From Bacidia rubella (taxonomy: Eukaryota; Ascomycota; Lecanoromycetes; Lecanorales; Ramalinaceae): 64,000 nt of DNA. Location of the stretch: positions 1,302,001 to 1,366,000 of the forward strand of contig JAVTIF010000006.1 in assembly GCA_032158265.1 (NCBI GenBank), in the 5' to 3' direction. Each line of letters starts with the position of its first letter. The stretch's first letter is position 1. The notes beneath the pieces were generated by a model, which was given only the letters and a program-made list of their open reading frames with translations, was not told where the DNA came from and made no database searches. The position numbers and the translations under genes were made by a program. Below are positions 1-12,374 of this stretch, piece by piece.

Positions 1-463
1 ATTATTTATTTAAAAAGAAATTAAAACGAAGCTTTCTGAATAGCTATATAATATCTTTAATATATTTAATAAATAATAGTCCAAAGTTTTACTTAAATAC
101 CGAAATTATAATTATAAAATCAATTTACCTAATAAAATAAAAAATTTGTTAAAATTGAAGCTATATAATATAGGCTATTACTATTTATAAAAAATAAAAG
201 AATATTTAAATAATAATTTAATTAAAAGTTTTATTATTTTATTTAAAGTAATATATATAGTATTTATTCTATTTATATAAAAGAAAAATAATAGTTTACG
301 CTTTTATATTAATTACCAGAAACTTAATAATATTACGAAAAAGAATTGTTATTTATTATTATTAATTGAAAAAGCAATAGCTAAGATAGTTAGATATAAA
401 TATTTATTTAAGATTAATATTATATCAACATTCAATAATATAAAAATAAATCTAAATAACAAG

Positions 464-702
464 GTATTACGCCCCAGGCTGTACAGGGCTACTCAGCGAC
501 AAAGGACGGGTTATGGATTGGTTCGGTAAGTGAACCAACCACAGCCCGCTCGCGGATTTCGCGGTGCTTGCTAGGTTGCCACCTGTGAGCAGCGCGAGCG
601 GCGCGAGTATCGCGAGCACCTATTAGGTATATAGATATCGCTTTTTTCTACCTTAGATAGAACTGCTCCTTAGTAGTTAATATATTCATTATTGAATACC
701 TT
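464..702. mobile_element. GC-rich islet inserted in Gypsy RT, possible small element
   Basis: The RT frame ends at FNNIKINLNNK near 460 and resumes near 705. The sequence between 470 and 630 is GC-rich and shows none of the RIP decay of its surroundings. Its edges carry a short inverted match (AAGGTATT near 463, AATACCTT near 696-703). The interior holds a near-palindrome around 515-545 (TTGGTTCGGTAAGTGAACCAA region) able to form a hairpin. There is no coding capacity. The best reading is a small non-autonomous element or captured fragment inserted after the host copy was mutated. Target duplications are not clear. Confidence 0.4.
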
Positions 703-751
703 TAATAGAGCTTTTCAAAATAAGTCGTATATTTCTTTTATAGCTAAGCCA

Positions 752-850
752 ACGTACCGCGCCCCGCTACAGTTACGCACGAGGCTCGTTACTACCTGCC
801 AAGCGAACCCCACCGTTCTACGGCCATTGCAAGGCAAACGACTGTTACAT
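752..850. other. Second GC-rich islet within Gypsy fossil
   Basis: About 100 bp of GC-rich, unmutated sequence interrupts the RT fossil again, between the TAFxTRYG-like region and the YxDD-like motif. No inverted ends, repeats or convincing coding sequence were seen. A reading frame crosses it, but its composition and its mixture with fossil RT sequence argue against a gene. Confidence 0.35.
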
Positions 851-3299
851 AAGGAATATATTTTTTTTCTAATTTATTTTAGTATATATATATATATAAG
901 ATCTTGTTTTTTAGACTTTTAAACGGACTAACATTATAATAAAACTATATTAATAATATATTATTTGAATATATTAATAAGTTTTGCCAAGCCTATATAG
1001 ATAATATCCTTATTTATAATAAGATTTTTAAAGAATATAAAAAATATATTCGCTAAATTCTTTAAAGACTCCGAATAGCGAGTTTATAAATTAATATTAA
1101 AAAATACAAGTTCAACATTATTAAGACTAAGTTTTTTAAAATTATTATTAATAGTAATAGTATCGAAATAGACCTAGAAAAAATTGAAACTATTATATTA
1201 TAGCGAATATTAATAATAATAAAATAAGTTTAAAAGTTTTTTGGCTTTTATAATTTTTATTGCAAATTTATAAAAAACTTTAGAAAAATAGCAAAAGCGT
1301 TAACTAATTTTATATATAAGAATATAAAATAAATATAGAATTATAAAGCAGAAAAATCGTTTAATGCATTGAAAAAAATAATAATAAAAGCTTTAATACT
1401 ATATTATTTTAATTTAAACTTAAAACATATTCTAGAAATTGATTTTTTAGATAAAGTTAATAATAATATATTATTATAAAGAAATAATAAAAATAATATA
1501 TATCTAATTATCTTTTATAATAAGAATTTAGACCTAGCGGAACGGAATTATAATATATATAATAAAAAGCTTTTAGCTATTATTTATATTTTTAAATACT
1601 AATAACCTAAACTAGAAGCTATTAAGACTTTAATATAAATCTTAACCGATTATAAGAATTTTAAAATCTTTATAATAACTAAAAAACTATTTAAAAAATA
1701 AATATAATAGACTAAAATCTTATTATATTATAATTTTAAGATCTATTACTATACTAGTAAAAGAAATACTAAAACGGATATTTTAACTTACTAAGAATAT
1801 AAAAATTAATAAAAATAAGAAAACTATTAGATTTTATTATTATTAAATAGGTTTAATCTCTTATTATTATAAAAAAAAGAATAGTTTTAAAATTTATTAG
1901 TATATAAGACTATTCAATAGGCTAATAATATTAATAAAGACTATATTTATTATTAAAAAGCTATTAAATAAGAAACGATTAATTATATCAATAATATTAG
2001 CTTTAAATATATAAAAAACAAGCAACAAATACTATACCAATAAAATAAGCTATAGATATTTTAATCTTATATTATCTATTTTATTAAAGAGATTTATAAT
2101 TAAAAACTAATCAGTTATCTAGGAATAAATAGAATCGCCGAAATAATCAAGTGATATTACTATTGGCCCGGAATAATAAAAACTATTAAATAGTATATTG
2201 CTAATTATTATATTTACTAATGAGCAAAAATACTTTATAATAAATTAAATAGTCTGCTATATTTCTTGCTAGTATTTTAATAATAATAGCAAGATCTCAA
2301 AATAGATTTTATTATTAATCTTCCGGAATATTAGAAAATAAATAATATTTTAATTATTATATATTATTTTAATCAAAATAGAAACTATATATTAATACGC
2401 TGCGACAAGCTAGGAATATTATTAGAAAAGATTACTTATATTTTTATTCGCGAAATTATTATTTAATATAGACTATTGGATAATATAATATTAGATCGCG
2501 GATTTCAATTTATATTAATATTATAGAAGTTATTATATATTAGATTTAATATTAATAATAATAAATTAATAGATTATTATTTTAAAATTAATAAATAAAC
2601 CGAATAAGCTAATTAAAATATTAATATATATTTAAAAACATTTATTAATTATTATTAAAATAATTAAATAGATTTACTATTAATAAAAAAGATTTAGGAC
2701 TAAATAGCCGAGTATATTAATTATCGCTATAAAAACGTTATATATGAAATCGGCGATTAGGTATAGCTTAATATAAACAATATTTGAACTAGCTGTTCTA
2801 GCAAGAAATTGGATAATAAATAGATTAAATTATTTAAAATTATAAAGAAAATCGGTTATTTATATAAGTTAGATTTATTTAGAACAATAAAATACCCTAA
2901 AATCTTCTACATTAAACTGCTTTATAAAAACCTAAACAACCTATTATTAAAACAAAACAACCTAAAGTTTAAACCGATTATCATTAATAAATAGAAAAAA
3001 TACAAACTTAAGCGGATTCTGGTTTCTAAATGCTTTTATAGATAAATATTATTTAAAATAAAATAAATAAAGTAGAAATACAATAACGAATAATATAAAA
3101 CTAAGGGTTTTAATAACTTATAAAATATTATTAATAATTACTATAAACGATATTTATAGTTGTTAGGTAGTCCTGAAGACGATTATTATCCTAAACAGCG
3201 TAAAAGGCTATTTCGAAAATAATATAAACATTTTATATAACTAATAACTTCAGACCGGTTTAAATCGTTTAGAAATACGGTTTTAATAATCGATAAAAC

Positions 3300-4340
3300 T
3301 ATAATATAAGTATTTTAACTATATACTAATTTGTATACTATATTTATAAAGCTTACTATAGAATTACTACGCTGATATTTATATTCCAACTTGATATGGA
3401 CTAGCTTTGTACTTATTTTAGGGATATAAATACCTTTTTCTCTTCTTTTCCTTTTATTTTTTTAATTTTATGCTACTAAAAGAGCAGCAAGGATATTAGT
3501 AGAAGGATTTATATAAATAACGAGTATAACTATGACGCTATATAGTATATTTTAAGGGATATCTCTACGCTAGTATAATGACTAAATTAGTATCTTAGTA
3601 GTAAGCTATAATAATAAACTAGTCTCTTTTCGAGTATATAATATAATAAATAATAATTGCAAACACTTTTATAAGCAAGCTTATTATGCTATTATTACTA
3701 TCTTTATTAAGACTAATTTTAGGCTTTTCCTCGCGGTATAAATATCTCCTCCTTTTTTTCTTCTTTTTTTTCTTTTTTTATTATTATTAATAGTTTATAT
3801 TAGCCCCGAAGCAGCGCTATCGTTTTTATTAAAAAAGGCTTAAATAAAAGAAAAGCGTCTAAGCAGTTATGACGTTATATGATATACTTTAAAAGGTATC
3901 TGTATATTACTATAGACAATAAACTAATATTCTAGTAATATACTATAGTAAAAACTAGTATCTCTAGTAAAAATATAACAATATAAATAATAACTAAAGA
4001 TAATTATAATAATAAATAAAACTATATAAAAACTTAGAAACTAGCTTACGAGGCATTATAATATATTATAAGGTTATAATAGACTTAAAAAAAAGTATTA
4101 TTATAATTTAATTTAATATATTTATTTTAATATTGCTCAGTTAAACTTCGGTATAGTTGGTAAAACTTCGGTTTAACAACTTTTATTATTGCAAATTGAA
4201 GCTTGATATAAAAACATATTAAGAGCCGACGTATTAAAGCCTTAGTTTATAATATTTAGTATAGAATACCCGCTTTTCTCTTTTTTTTCTTTTTTTCCTT
4301 TAATATCTTCGTTAATTAGGGCTTTATAAGAACGGTTTTA
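3300..4340. repeat. LTR-like promoter blocks downstream of Gypsy fossil
   Basis: Three blocks each carry a TATA-like motif followed by a long CT-rich tract: GGATATAAATACC near 3420, CGGTATAAATATC near 3737 and TATAGAATACCC near 4261. The first two blocks are also similar downstream (ATGACGYTATATRRTATA near 3530 and 3870), giving an imperfect tandem repeat of about 330 bp. This is what fungal LTR promoter and leader regions look like, and the position just after the chromodomain fits a 3' LTR that was duplicated or inserted repeatedly. Exact LTR ends were not recognised. Confidence 0.45.
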
Positions 4341-4379
4341 CACTACTAAGCTAGGTAAATAGTCAACAATATTAAATAT

Positions 4380-5958
4380 ATATATTTTAAATTATTATTT
4401 TAAGTATTTTAATAAAGTACTAAATTTATATTTAATAATAAGATTATACTTTATTAATATTACTTTAAATTCTTATTATTTTTATACTTATACTAAGTAG
4501 TCTTTTAACTTGCTTTAATATTATTTTCGGGTTTATAGATTAATTACCTTGTTATTATTAATTCTTTTTTTAAATTTACTTTTTATATAATAGAAATAAT
4601 AGCAAGCTTTTGCTCTTTAATTATTATTCCCTGCTATTCCCCTATTTTTATATATAATATATAATGTAATAAATCGCTTTGACAAGATCTTTAGCTAAAA
4701 ACCTCGCTATTAATAATAGCTAAGATATTTATTCTTTTTTACCAAAAACCTTTACTAGAATACCTACTCTTTATTACCAAAAATCTCACTTTCCTAGGAG
4801 AATTTTTTTCTAAAAAAACTCTAGGCTTTCTTATAAGTAATAATATTATAAATTTTCTAATATTTTTTGTTCTTAGTTATTCTAATATAAAGTTATTAAT
4901 TATAAATAAGTTTATAAAATTTTTAATTTACTTTAAAGGCTTTAAAAATACTCAATAGTTAATTATAATAATATCTATATTTATATTCTTAAAAAAGAGA
5001 TTTAGTTTATTAATAATAATTTAAAAATCTATATTATTAGCTACAAAGTTAATAATATAAAATTGAATATTTTAAAGTTAAAGTAGAGTTTATTAATTAT
5101 AATATTTTTTTATTTATAAGTTAATTATATATTAAATTAAAATATCAATAGTAATATTCTAGTAACTAATTTATAGCGAATTTTAAAAAAGAATTATAAA
5201 ATAAATTATATTTAATAAGTTTAATAAAGTATAAAAAGCTTAATTATTATTAAATATTTAAAATTCTTATAGTCTATAACTATATTAATAGAAAATTTAA
5301 AGTTTTATAATTTAAGTTGCTTTTTTTTAAAAATGTAAATAACAATAAAAAGCTTTTAATTATAAATGTTATAATTGTACTTAATAAGTATTATTTTAAT
5401 AGAAAAAAGAATAATAAACTAAATAAATCTTTTATAATTATATTAAAAAAGCATTTCTATAATAGTTTTATTAAAAGTGTTGGTTTTGATAATAATTTAA
5501 TCTTTAAAGTCAAAATAACAAAGATTTAATACTTAAATAAAAGCGGTTTTAAAGTATAAAAAAGCTTTTTTATAGGCTACTATTTACTTATATTTAATAT
5601 CTTTCATAGTAGAAATTAATAAAGCTTAAAAAGCTCTATATTTCCTTATTATTCTAAAATAATATCTAGTTTAAAATAATAATAATTTTAGTTAAATCTA
5701 TTTTAATATTTTTATTGAAAATAATAAGTTTAAGATATTTAAGTTTTTAGATATTAAATTTATATTGATTAATATTAACTTAAAAACTCATTTTATATAA
5801 AGCTTTAAAAATAAAGCGGATATCATCAATTTTTAATTTTATTTTTACTATAAATAAGGATATTATTAATATATATAATAGAAAAATCATTTAAATATTC
5901 TTTTAAAATATTATTAATAAAATTTTAAGATTTTATGAAAATATTATATAAACTATAT
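4380..5958 (-). mobile_element. RIP-decayed Ty3/Gypsy pol fossil, 3' part
   Basis: Read on the minus strand from 5,958 downward, the sequence gives the FxNFINDILKEYL-like region, then IYINNILIYSK (YxDD motif with Asp to Asn) near 5,850-5,885, then KLKYLKLIIFNKNIKID and SFLSFINFYY near 5,640-5,760, then RNase H-like sequence toward 5,300-5,550. It is abruptly interrupted at 5,958 by the left LTR of the Copia element and resumes in the same frame order at 12,375. The lower end near 4,380 is only approximate. Integrase is expected there but was not confirmed. Confidence 0.75.
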
Positions 5959-6079
5959 TGGAATCAGGCCAAGGCACTAGGCCTTTTAGGCCTAGTAGTC
6001 TTGGCACCAATTTAGTCTTATTTAAACTACAATGTACTTTAATTAACTAATTAATTATATTATTAATTCTTAAGAGATT
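5959..6079 (+). repeat. Left LTR of Copia element
   Basis: It starts TGGAATCAGGCCAAGGCAC and shares a distinctive GC-richer core (GGCCTAGTAGTCTTGG) and the tail AATGTACTTTARTTAACTAA with 12,253-12,374. Differences between the two copies are mostly C/T and G/A. The right boundary is set by the end of similarity. Confidence 0.8.
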
Positions 6080-9000
6080 GTAAATCCAGCTTCGTTTAAA
6101 GCTCTCTAAAACACTATATTAGTTAAGTATATACTTAGTCTAAAAGCTGCAACTATATTAAATTATTAGTATATTATATATATTATAAACATTGCTTTAT
6201 ATTAGCTATTATATTACTATAGCTTAAAATGAGAAAACTAAAACATTAATAGTAATAAAGCTTTAATATTAGCTATCATTAAATATGTTTAAATTAAGAA
6301 AATACTAAGTTGCTTTAAAGCATTAATATCTTTATAAAATTTAATCAAAAGAGTCTATTATAATAATATTATTTATTTTTATATTTTGTTATTTATTTAA
6401 ATAAGTTAACTATATATAATTATTTAGCTATTATATAGTCTTGCTTTTAAATAATTAAACTAATTTATAAAGACTTTATTAGCTTTCTTAATTATTAAAT
6501 AAGACTTTATTATTTATTAAAATAAAGATATTAAAATAAAATCTTAAACTTTATTAATTTTTAGTTTTAAATATCCTTATTAATTTCTTTAGCTTATTAA
6601 AATTAAATATTTAAAATATTTAAATTAAACTATTATATTTTATTAATTAATAATATATTAAATTTTAAAGTAATACTATATTATAAAAACATTTAATTAA
6701 TATATATTTTATATAATTAATATATTTTTATTTTTATTTTATATATTTTTAGCAATATTAATCTTTTTAGTTTTTATTTTTAAATATTATTATTAGCCTT
6801 TAAATACTCAATTTAAAAGCTAATAAAATCTTTTTAATCTATAGAATTATCTGCAGCTTAAAAACTTAAAGTTATTAAATTATTAATACTATTTATTAAA
6901 CTACTAATAAAATAGCTTTTTGAACTTAAATCTAAATTATTTAAAGTTAAAAAGCTTATAAAGATTCTAAATTAATTAAATTAATTATGTAAAACTTTAA
7001 TAAAATCCTTAAAATCCTTAAAATCCTTAAAAGAGTCTTTAAACTTAGAAATAATTCTAATTATATTATTTAAAGCAAAGATATTAAAAATAAGTTTTAA
7101 ATATTTAGACTTTAAAAATATATTAATAAAGCTTTATTAAATAATAAAAATATTATTATTATTTAATAAAATTAGAAAAAGAATTTAAAAATATATTATA
7201 TAATTCTTAAAGAAATTATAAATATTATTATTTTTTAAGAAATTAAATATTTTATTAATATAAAAGAAATATAATAAATACTTTAAAAAATATATTCTTT
7301 AAAAGAATTTAGCTTTATTTATAAAATAATTAAAAGGTTATTAGATATTTTATTTAATTAATATTTTAATTTATAAAAATACTATAATTAATTTTATAAA
7401 TTTTATAATAATATATTTAGTTTTAAGAAAGATATATAATTTAATAATATTTATTTTATAATACTTTTTTATATAAGTTTTAATTTAAAATATTAATATT
7501 ATATAAATAGCTTTAATAAAAATTATAAACCCTTTATTATAATAGCTGAAACCTTTATAATATAATAAGAAAATAATATAATATTCTTTTAATTAAAATA
7601 ACCTCTTTTATAATATTATTTATTTATTAAATAATAATACTTTAAATAAAATAATTATAAGTATATATGCTTTTATAGTAATTATAGATAGTAAATACCT
7701 TAATAATATTAATAATTTACTTTATCTAAAAAGCTAAATAAACTTTAAACAAAAATATTATATTGATATTATTAAAACTATTAAATGATATAATAAAATT
7801 AATTATTTTAATTATAATTATTCGATATATAAAGATAATTATAATAAAGAGACTAAAAAGTATAAATATAATAGCTAAAATTAAGCCTTAAACTAAAAGA
7901 TATAAGAAGATATTTATATTAATTAACAATTTATTAATAATTAAAAAGATAAACTTAAAATTAATAACTTTTATAATAATTAATAAAATAATAATATTAA
8001 ATCTATTGTTAATATTATAGTTATTAGCAGCAATAATATTATTATTTATTTATTATATCTTATTAATAATATTACCCTCTAAAAAGTCCTTTTAAATAAT
8101 AATTATTATTATATTATTTATACTAAAACTTATATAAAGAACTTATTATATAAAAAGCATATTAGCCTTAGCAAATACTAAAATAAACTAATTTATATAA
8201 ACATCTTTAAGCTAATTAAAAGCACTTCTAAGTATATTAAATATATTTATCTTTTTATTAAAAATATTATTAAGAAAATAATAGTTTATTTTATATTAAA
8301 AAAAATAGCCTTTATATATTTAAAATCTTTAATAATTATTATATAAATATTATTATAATAAATATTTTTATATATTATCTTTATATAAATAAGAATAAAG
8401 TTCATATAGCTAAAGATTTTAATAACTATTATATTGAATATAATATTTAATAGGAATTTATTATATTTAATAACTTATAAATAAATAAAATTATTAAATA
8501 TATAAACTAAACTATTATAATTTGTATTTATATTCTCTAAAAAGATAATAGCTTACTTAAGTTTTTTTAAGCTAAAATAATTAATATAATAATTTATTTT
8601 TAAAATTGTTATTTAGTTATTAGCTTAGATATTATCTTTATTAAAGCTATAAAAAATAGCTTAATTTCTCTTTTATTAAAAAAATTAGCTATAAAGGTAT
8701 ATATTAAAAATATAATAATATTAATTATAATTAGCTTAAATTTAAATCTTAATTTAATATTAAAAAGTCTATTAACTTTAAAAAGACTTATTTTTATTAT
8801 ATATTAATATTTAATAAGTAAATTAAATACTTTAGCTATATTAAATAACTTTCTAGAAAATATAAAGATTATATTAATAAAGTCTTTGCTAATCTTTTAC
8901 CTTTTATATTATATTAAAGAAAAAGAATAAAAGTACTAATTTTCTTAAAATAATATTATATATAACTTTATATATAATTAAAACCCTTAATTAATAATCT

Positions 9001-9400
9001 TATAATAATTATTTAAGAAAAAGAAAAGCTTACTCCCTCTTTTATTATTAACAATGAATATTTAACTAATAATAAATACTTAAACAATAATAAGCGCCTG
9101 AATTAATTACTTAATAATATAGCTAATAAACTTTTATTAAATTATATGTTATTATAATAAGCTTATATATCTATTAAATCTATAGCTATAAAGATATTTA
9201 TATTTTATCCTTATTTATGCAACTTTATACTTTTATTAAAACTTAATATCTTTGCTAAAATGATTTTAACTACTATTAAAGTAAAGCCTAATAATATGTT
9301 TAAAAAGGAAGTTTTTAACTTTATAACCTTAGTAATAAAGAATTTTAAATGATTAATAACTTTAAATAAAATCTCAAAACCTATAAATAAACTATAATAA

Positions 9401-9969
9401 CATCTACAAATTGGTGGAGCAAGATCTAAGCGCTCTGAGCGCTCTAAGCCTGGCTGAGGCAGGCGATCTTATGTCTGGTCTTACGAGCGCTTTAAGGCAG
9501 CTGAGCAGGCCAATTTGCTAGCGAGCAACGCCAATTCTCGCGAGCAGCTCTAGGCGCTTAATCCGCTCATTCAGCTTAGCTAAAAAAACCTTTTTTTTCG
9601 TTTTCATATTTAACTCCCCCTTATATTAGGGCCCGTATAAGGGGTATTATATATTATATTAGGGATGTTTCTGACGAGGATTTTAAAAATACTATTATTT
9701 TTTGACTACGTGTAATATTAAGCGAGATACGGGCTTTTTAAAATAAGAAATAGGATCTCGGGCGCTATTTTAGCCTAAATCTTATAACTTTTTGCCAAGA
9801 AATAAAATAATATTCATGTTTTTCAAAAATATAGCGATAGAGTTTTTGACTAATTTTTTCGCTTAGTAATTAATTTTTTAATGTATTAAAGCGCTCGGAG
9901 ACCGCTCTGAGCGCTCAAATCGCTCAGATTATATAAGCATTCTCAGAGCCGGTTTCTAATTTGTAGATG
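9401..9969. mobile_element. 569-bp inverted-repeat element (family A), unmutated copy
   Basis: Perfect 12-bp terminal inverted repeats, CATCTACAAATT at 9,401-9,412 and AATTTGTAGATG at 9,958-9,969, bound a segment much richer in GC than its host. Subterminal regions carry repeated GAGCGCT/AGCGCTC motifs at both ends (9,430-9,450 and 9,890-9,925). It lies inside the Copia fossil and lacks RIP-type decay, so it arrived after the host element was mutated. The only internal frame is a 29-codon one on the minus strand (9,607-9,518). A second, heavily AT-shifted copy lies in inverted orientation at 30,355-30,928. No target duplication could be fixed, so the superfamily is unassigned. Confidence 0.8.
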
Positions 9970-12252
9970 AAATAATTATTATAAAATAAACTAATAATTA
10001 ACTATAGAAAATAAGGTTTAATTATTGCTAAATAATCTTATTTAAGACTTTATTAAGCTTTTATAAAAATAATATAACTTTTTTATTAATAAATAAATTT
10101 ACTAAATAAAATAAAATATCTTTAATAAAATTACTTCCTATAAAGCTTATTAATATATTAAAGGCTTTTAATAATATAAAGGAATAAATTCTCATAAAAC
10201 CTTTATATTAGTTATTAAGCTTATAAGTTATAAAGCTCTCTTTACTATTATCATAATATATAATTTAAAAATTAAATAAACAAATATTCAAATTATTTTC
10301 CTTTATAGTAATATAGAAGAAAATATTTGTATATAATAGTCTTAAGGCTTTAATAATATTTTTATTTCTATTTATAAACTATAAAAAGCTCTTTATAGCC
10401 TTAAATAGTCTTTAAAAGTATAATATAAATATTTATTAAAGTTCTTTTATTCCTTAAGCTATTATCTTTTATTAAAAACTATAATATATTCTTAAACTTA
10501 AACAAATATATTATTACTGCTATTTATATTAATAATATATTAATTATTAGTATTAATATATTTAATATTAATAATTTGAAAGCTAAACTTGCTTATAAGT
10601 TTTATATAACTAATATAAGTTTATATAATTTTTATTTAAATATAGCTATTATTTATAATTATTTTAATTAAACCTTAACTTTAAATTAAGAGACTTACTT
10701 AAAAATAGTATTTAAGCAGGTTAATATACTTAACCTTAACTTTAATAACAAGAATATTAAAACTTTGATAGAAACTATATATTTTAAAAAGACTACTAAT
10801 AGTTATATAGTATAATTCTAATTTTATTTAAATTATTAATTATTTATTAGTTTATTAATATATATAATATTAGATATAAAATCTAATATTACTTATATTA
10901 TAAAAGTTATTAGCTATTACTCTTTCAATTTTAATAATATCTATATAAAAGCTATTAAACATATTCTTTAATATATCTATAGTATTCTTGAGCTTATCTT
11001 AGTTTTCTATAGCTTATTTTAATTATTAATAAACTACTTTAATATTAATTTTATTAAAAATTCAAATACCTAAAAATTAACCTTAGCTTTTATTTTTATC
11101 CTTAAAAAAATAGTAATTAGCTAGTTATTTAAGTATTAATTTATTATTATATTGTTTACTTATAAAGCTAAATATATTAAATAAATTAATACTATTAAAA
11201 AGGCTATTTAGCTAAAGTATTTATTTAGCTAATTAATTAAGATTATCTTTAATTTTATTATCTTTATTAACATTGATTTAGATAATATTATTGCTAATTA
11301 TATTATATTAATAGAATAAAAAGTGCTTAAATATGCTTTTACCTTTATTATAATAATTAAAATATTATTGCTCTTGTAAAAAACCCTATTTAATATAATA
11401 AAACAAAGTATATATATATTAAATATATATTCTTAAGAAATGCTATTAACTATTAGTAAATAGAATTTCAATATATTTTTATTACTAATATAATTATTAA
11501 TAGCCTTATAAAGCCTTTATTAAAAACCGCTTTTAAAGTCTTTTATTACAAGCTTAATCTAGAATAAATTATCCTTTTAATAAGATTACTAAGTTATTAC
11601 CTTTACTTATAGCTTAACCTTTATTATTGCTTTAATAGAAGCTTGATTAATTTTATTATGATTATAGTAAAAACCACTTTTAAAGGGGTCGCCCCTAATA
11701 ATACAGCCTATTAAGCTTATTCTTTAGTAAAAGCCTGCTTATATTTTCTTTATAATTACTTCTAAAACTACTCTATTATTCCTAGAGATAATCTAATTAA
11801 TCCTAGATTAGTTATATTTAACTTAAAATTTACTATATTATCTCTTATATTATCTTTTAACTTCGTTTTAATATAAAGAATATATATAAATATATAAAAA
11901 CTAATTTTAAAATACTATATTTTAATTGAAAACAATATCTTTATTATATAATATTAAAACTAAATATATATCTATACCTAATATTGCTATTAAAAAAGAA
12001 AATAATAAAAAAGATAAAGAGCTTGCTATTAGCTAGATAACCTTGCTAAATATATCGCTAGCGCTAGGCAACCTTATTAAATAACTTTATTAGTGCTAAG
12101 TAACTCATTTTCTGCGTTGGATATTACGTTAAATATATTGCTTTTATCTTACTATTAATAAAAATAAGCGCTAAACATACTAGGTAATTATTATAGAAGG
12201 ACTTAGTTATTTTAAAACTAAAAATTTATATATATTATTTAAATAAAAGTAT

Positions 12253-12374
12253 TAGAATCAGGCTAAAGTATTAGACCCTTTTAGGCCTAGTAGTCTTGGT
12301 ATTAGTTTAGTTTTATTTAAATTGCAATGTACTTTAGTTAACTAATTAACTATATTATTAACTGTTAAGAAATT
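12253..12374 (+). repeat. Right LTR of Copia element
   Basis: Direct repeat of 5,959-6,079. It begins TAGAATCAGGC (TG changed to TA) and keeps the CCTAGTAGTCTTGG core. Immediately beyond it the minus-strand Gypsy RT resumes, which fixes this as the element's outer boundary. Confidence 0.8.

Larger units (their letters stand above)
1..3200 (+). mobile_element. RIP-decayed Ty3/Gypsy (chromovirus-type) pol fossil
   Basis: No intact reading frame remains, but the plus strand reads as a Gypsy polyprotein in order. Reverse transcriptase begins near 260-330 (LRFYINYQKLN). The YxDD-region echo AYIDNILIYNK lies at about 990-1023, with the catalytic Asp changed to Asn. FFGFYNFYCKFIKNF follows near 1236-1280, an RNase H echo (AERNYNIYNKKLLAI) near 1540-1585, an integrase zinc-finger echo (YYYWPGIIK) near 2157-2185 and a chromodomain-like tail (LKRILVSKCF) near 3010-3040. 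Stops replace Trp, Gln and Arg codons, as expected from C-to-T and G-to-A change. The left end lies outside the window. Two GC-rich islets interrupt the RT. The family assignment rests on domain order plus the chromodomain echo. Confidence 0.85.
5959..12374 (+). mobile_element. RIP-decayed Ty1/Copia retrotransposon with both LTRs
   Basis: Two direct repeats of about 121 bp bound the element. Between them the plus strand gives Copia-order domains: an integrase core echo (LIYINIFKLIKSTSKYIKY) near 8,190-8,255, an RT echo (AIYINNILIISIN, matching the YVDD motif) near 10,520-10,560, and an RNase H-proximal echo (LDIKSNITYIIKVISYYS) near 10,873-10,930. Integrase before RT is diagnostic of Copia. 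Every domain is full of stops from RIP-type changes. It sits inside the RT of the minus-strand Gypsy fossil, so it is the younger insertion. An unmutated 569-bp element is inserted between the integrase and RT regions. Confidence 0.85.

Noticed and set aside
692..922. 76-codon plus-strand frame near the left end
   Set aside because: It mixes fossil RT sequence with the GC-rich islet, and no homology or codon regularity supports a gene.
5317..5529. 70-codon plus-strand frame in the AT-rich block
   Set aside because: It is antisense to the minus-strand Gypsy RNase H fossil and made of AT-rich codons (Lys, Asn, Ile).
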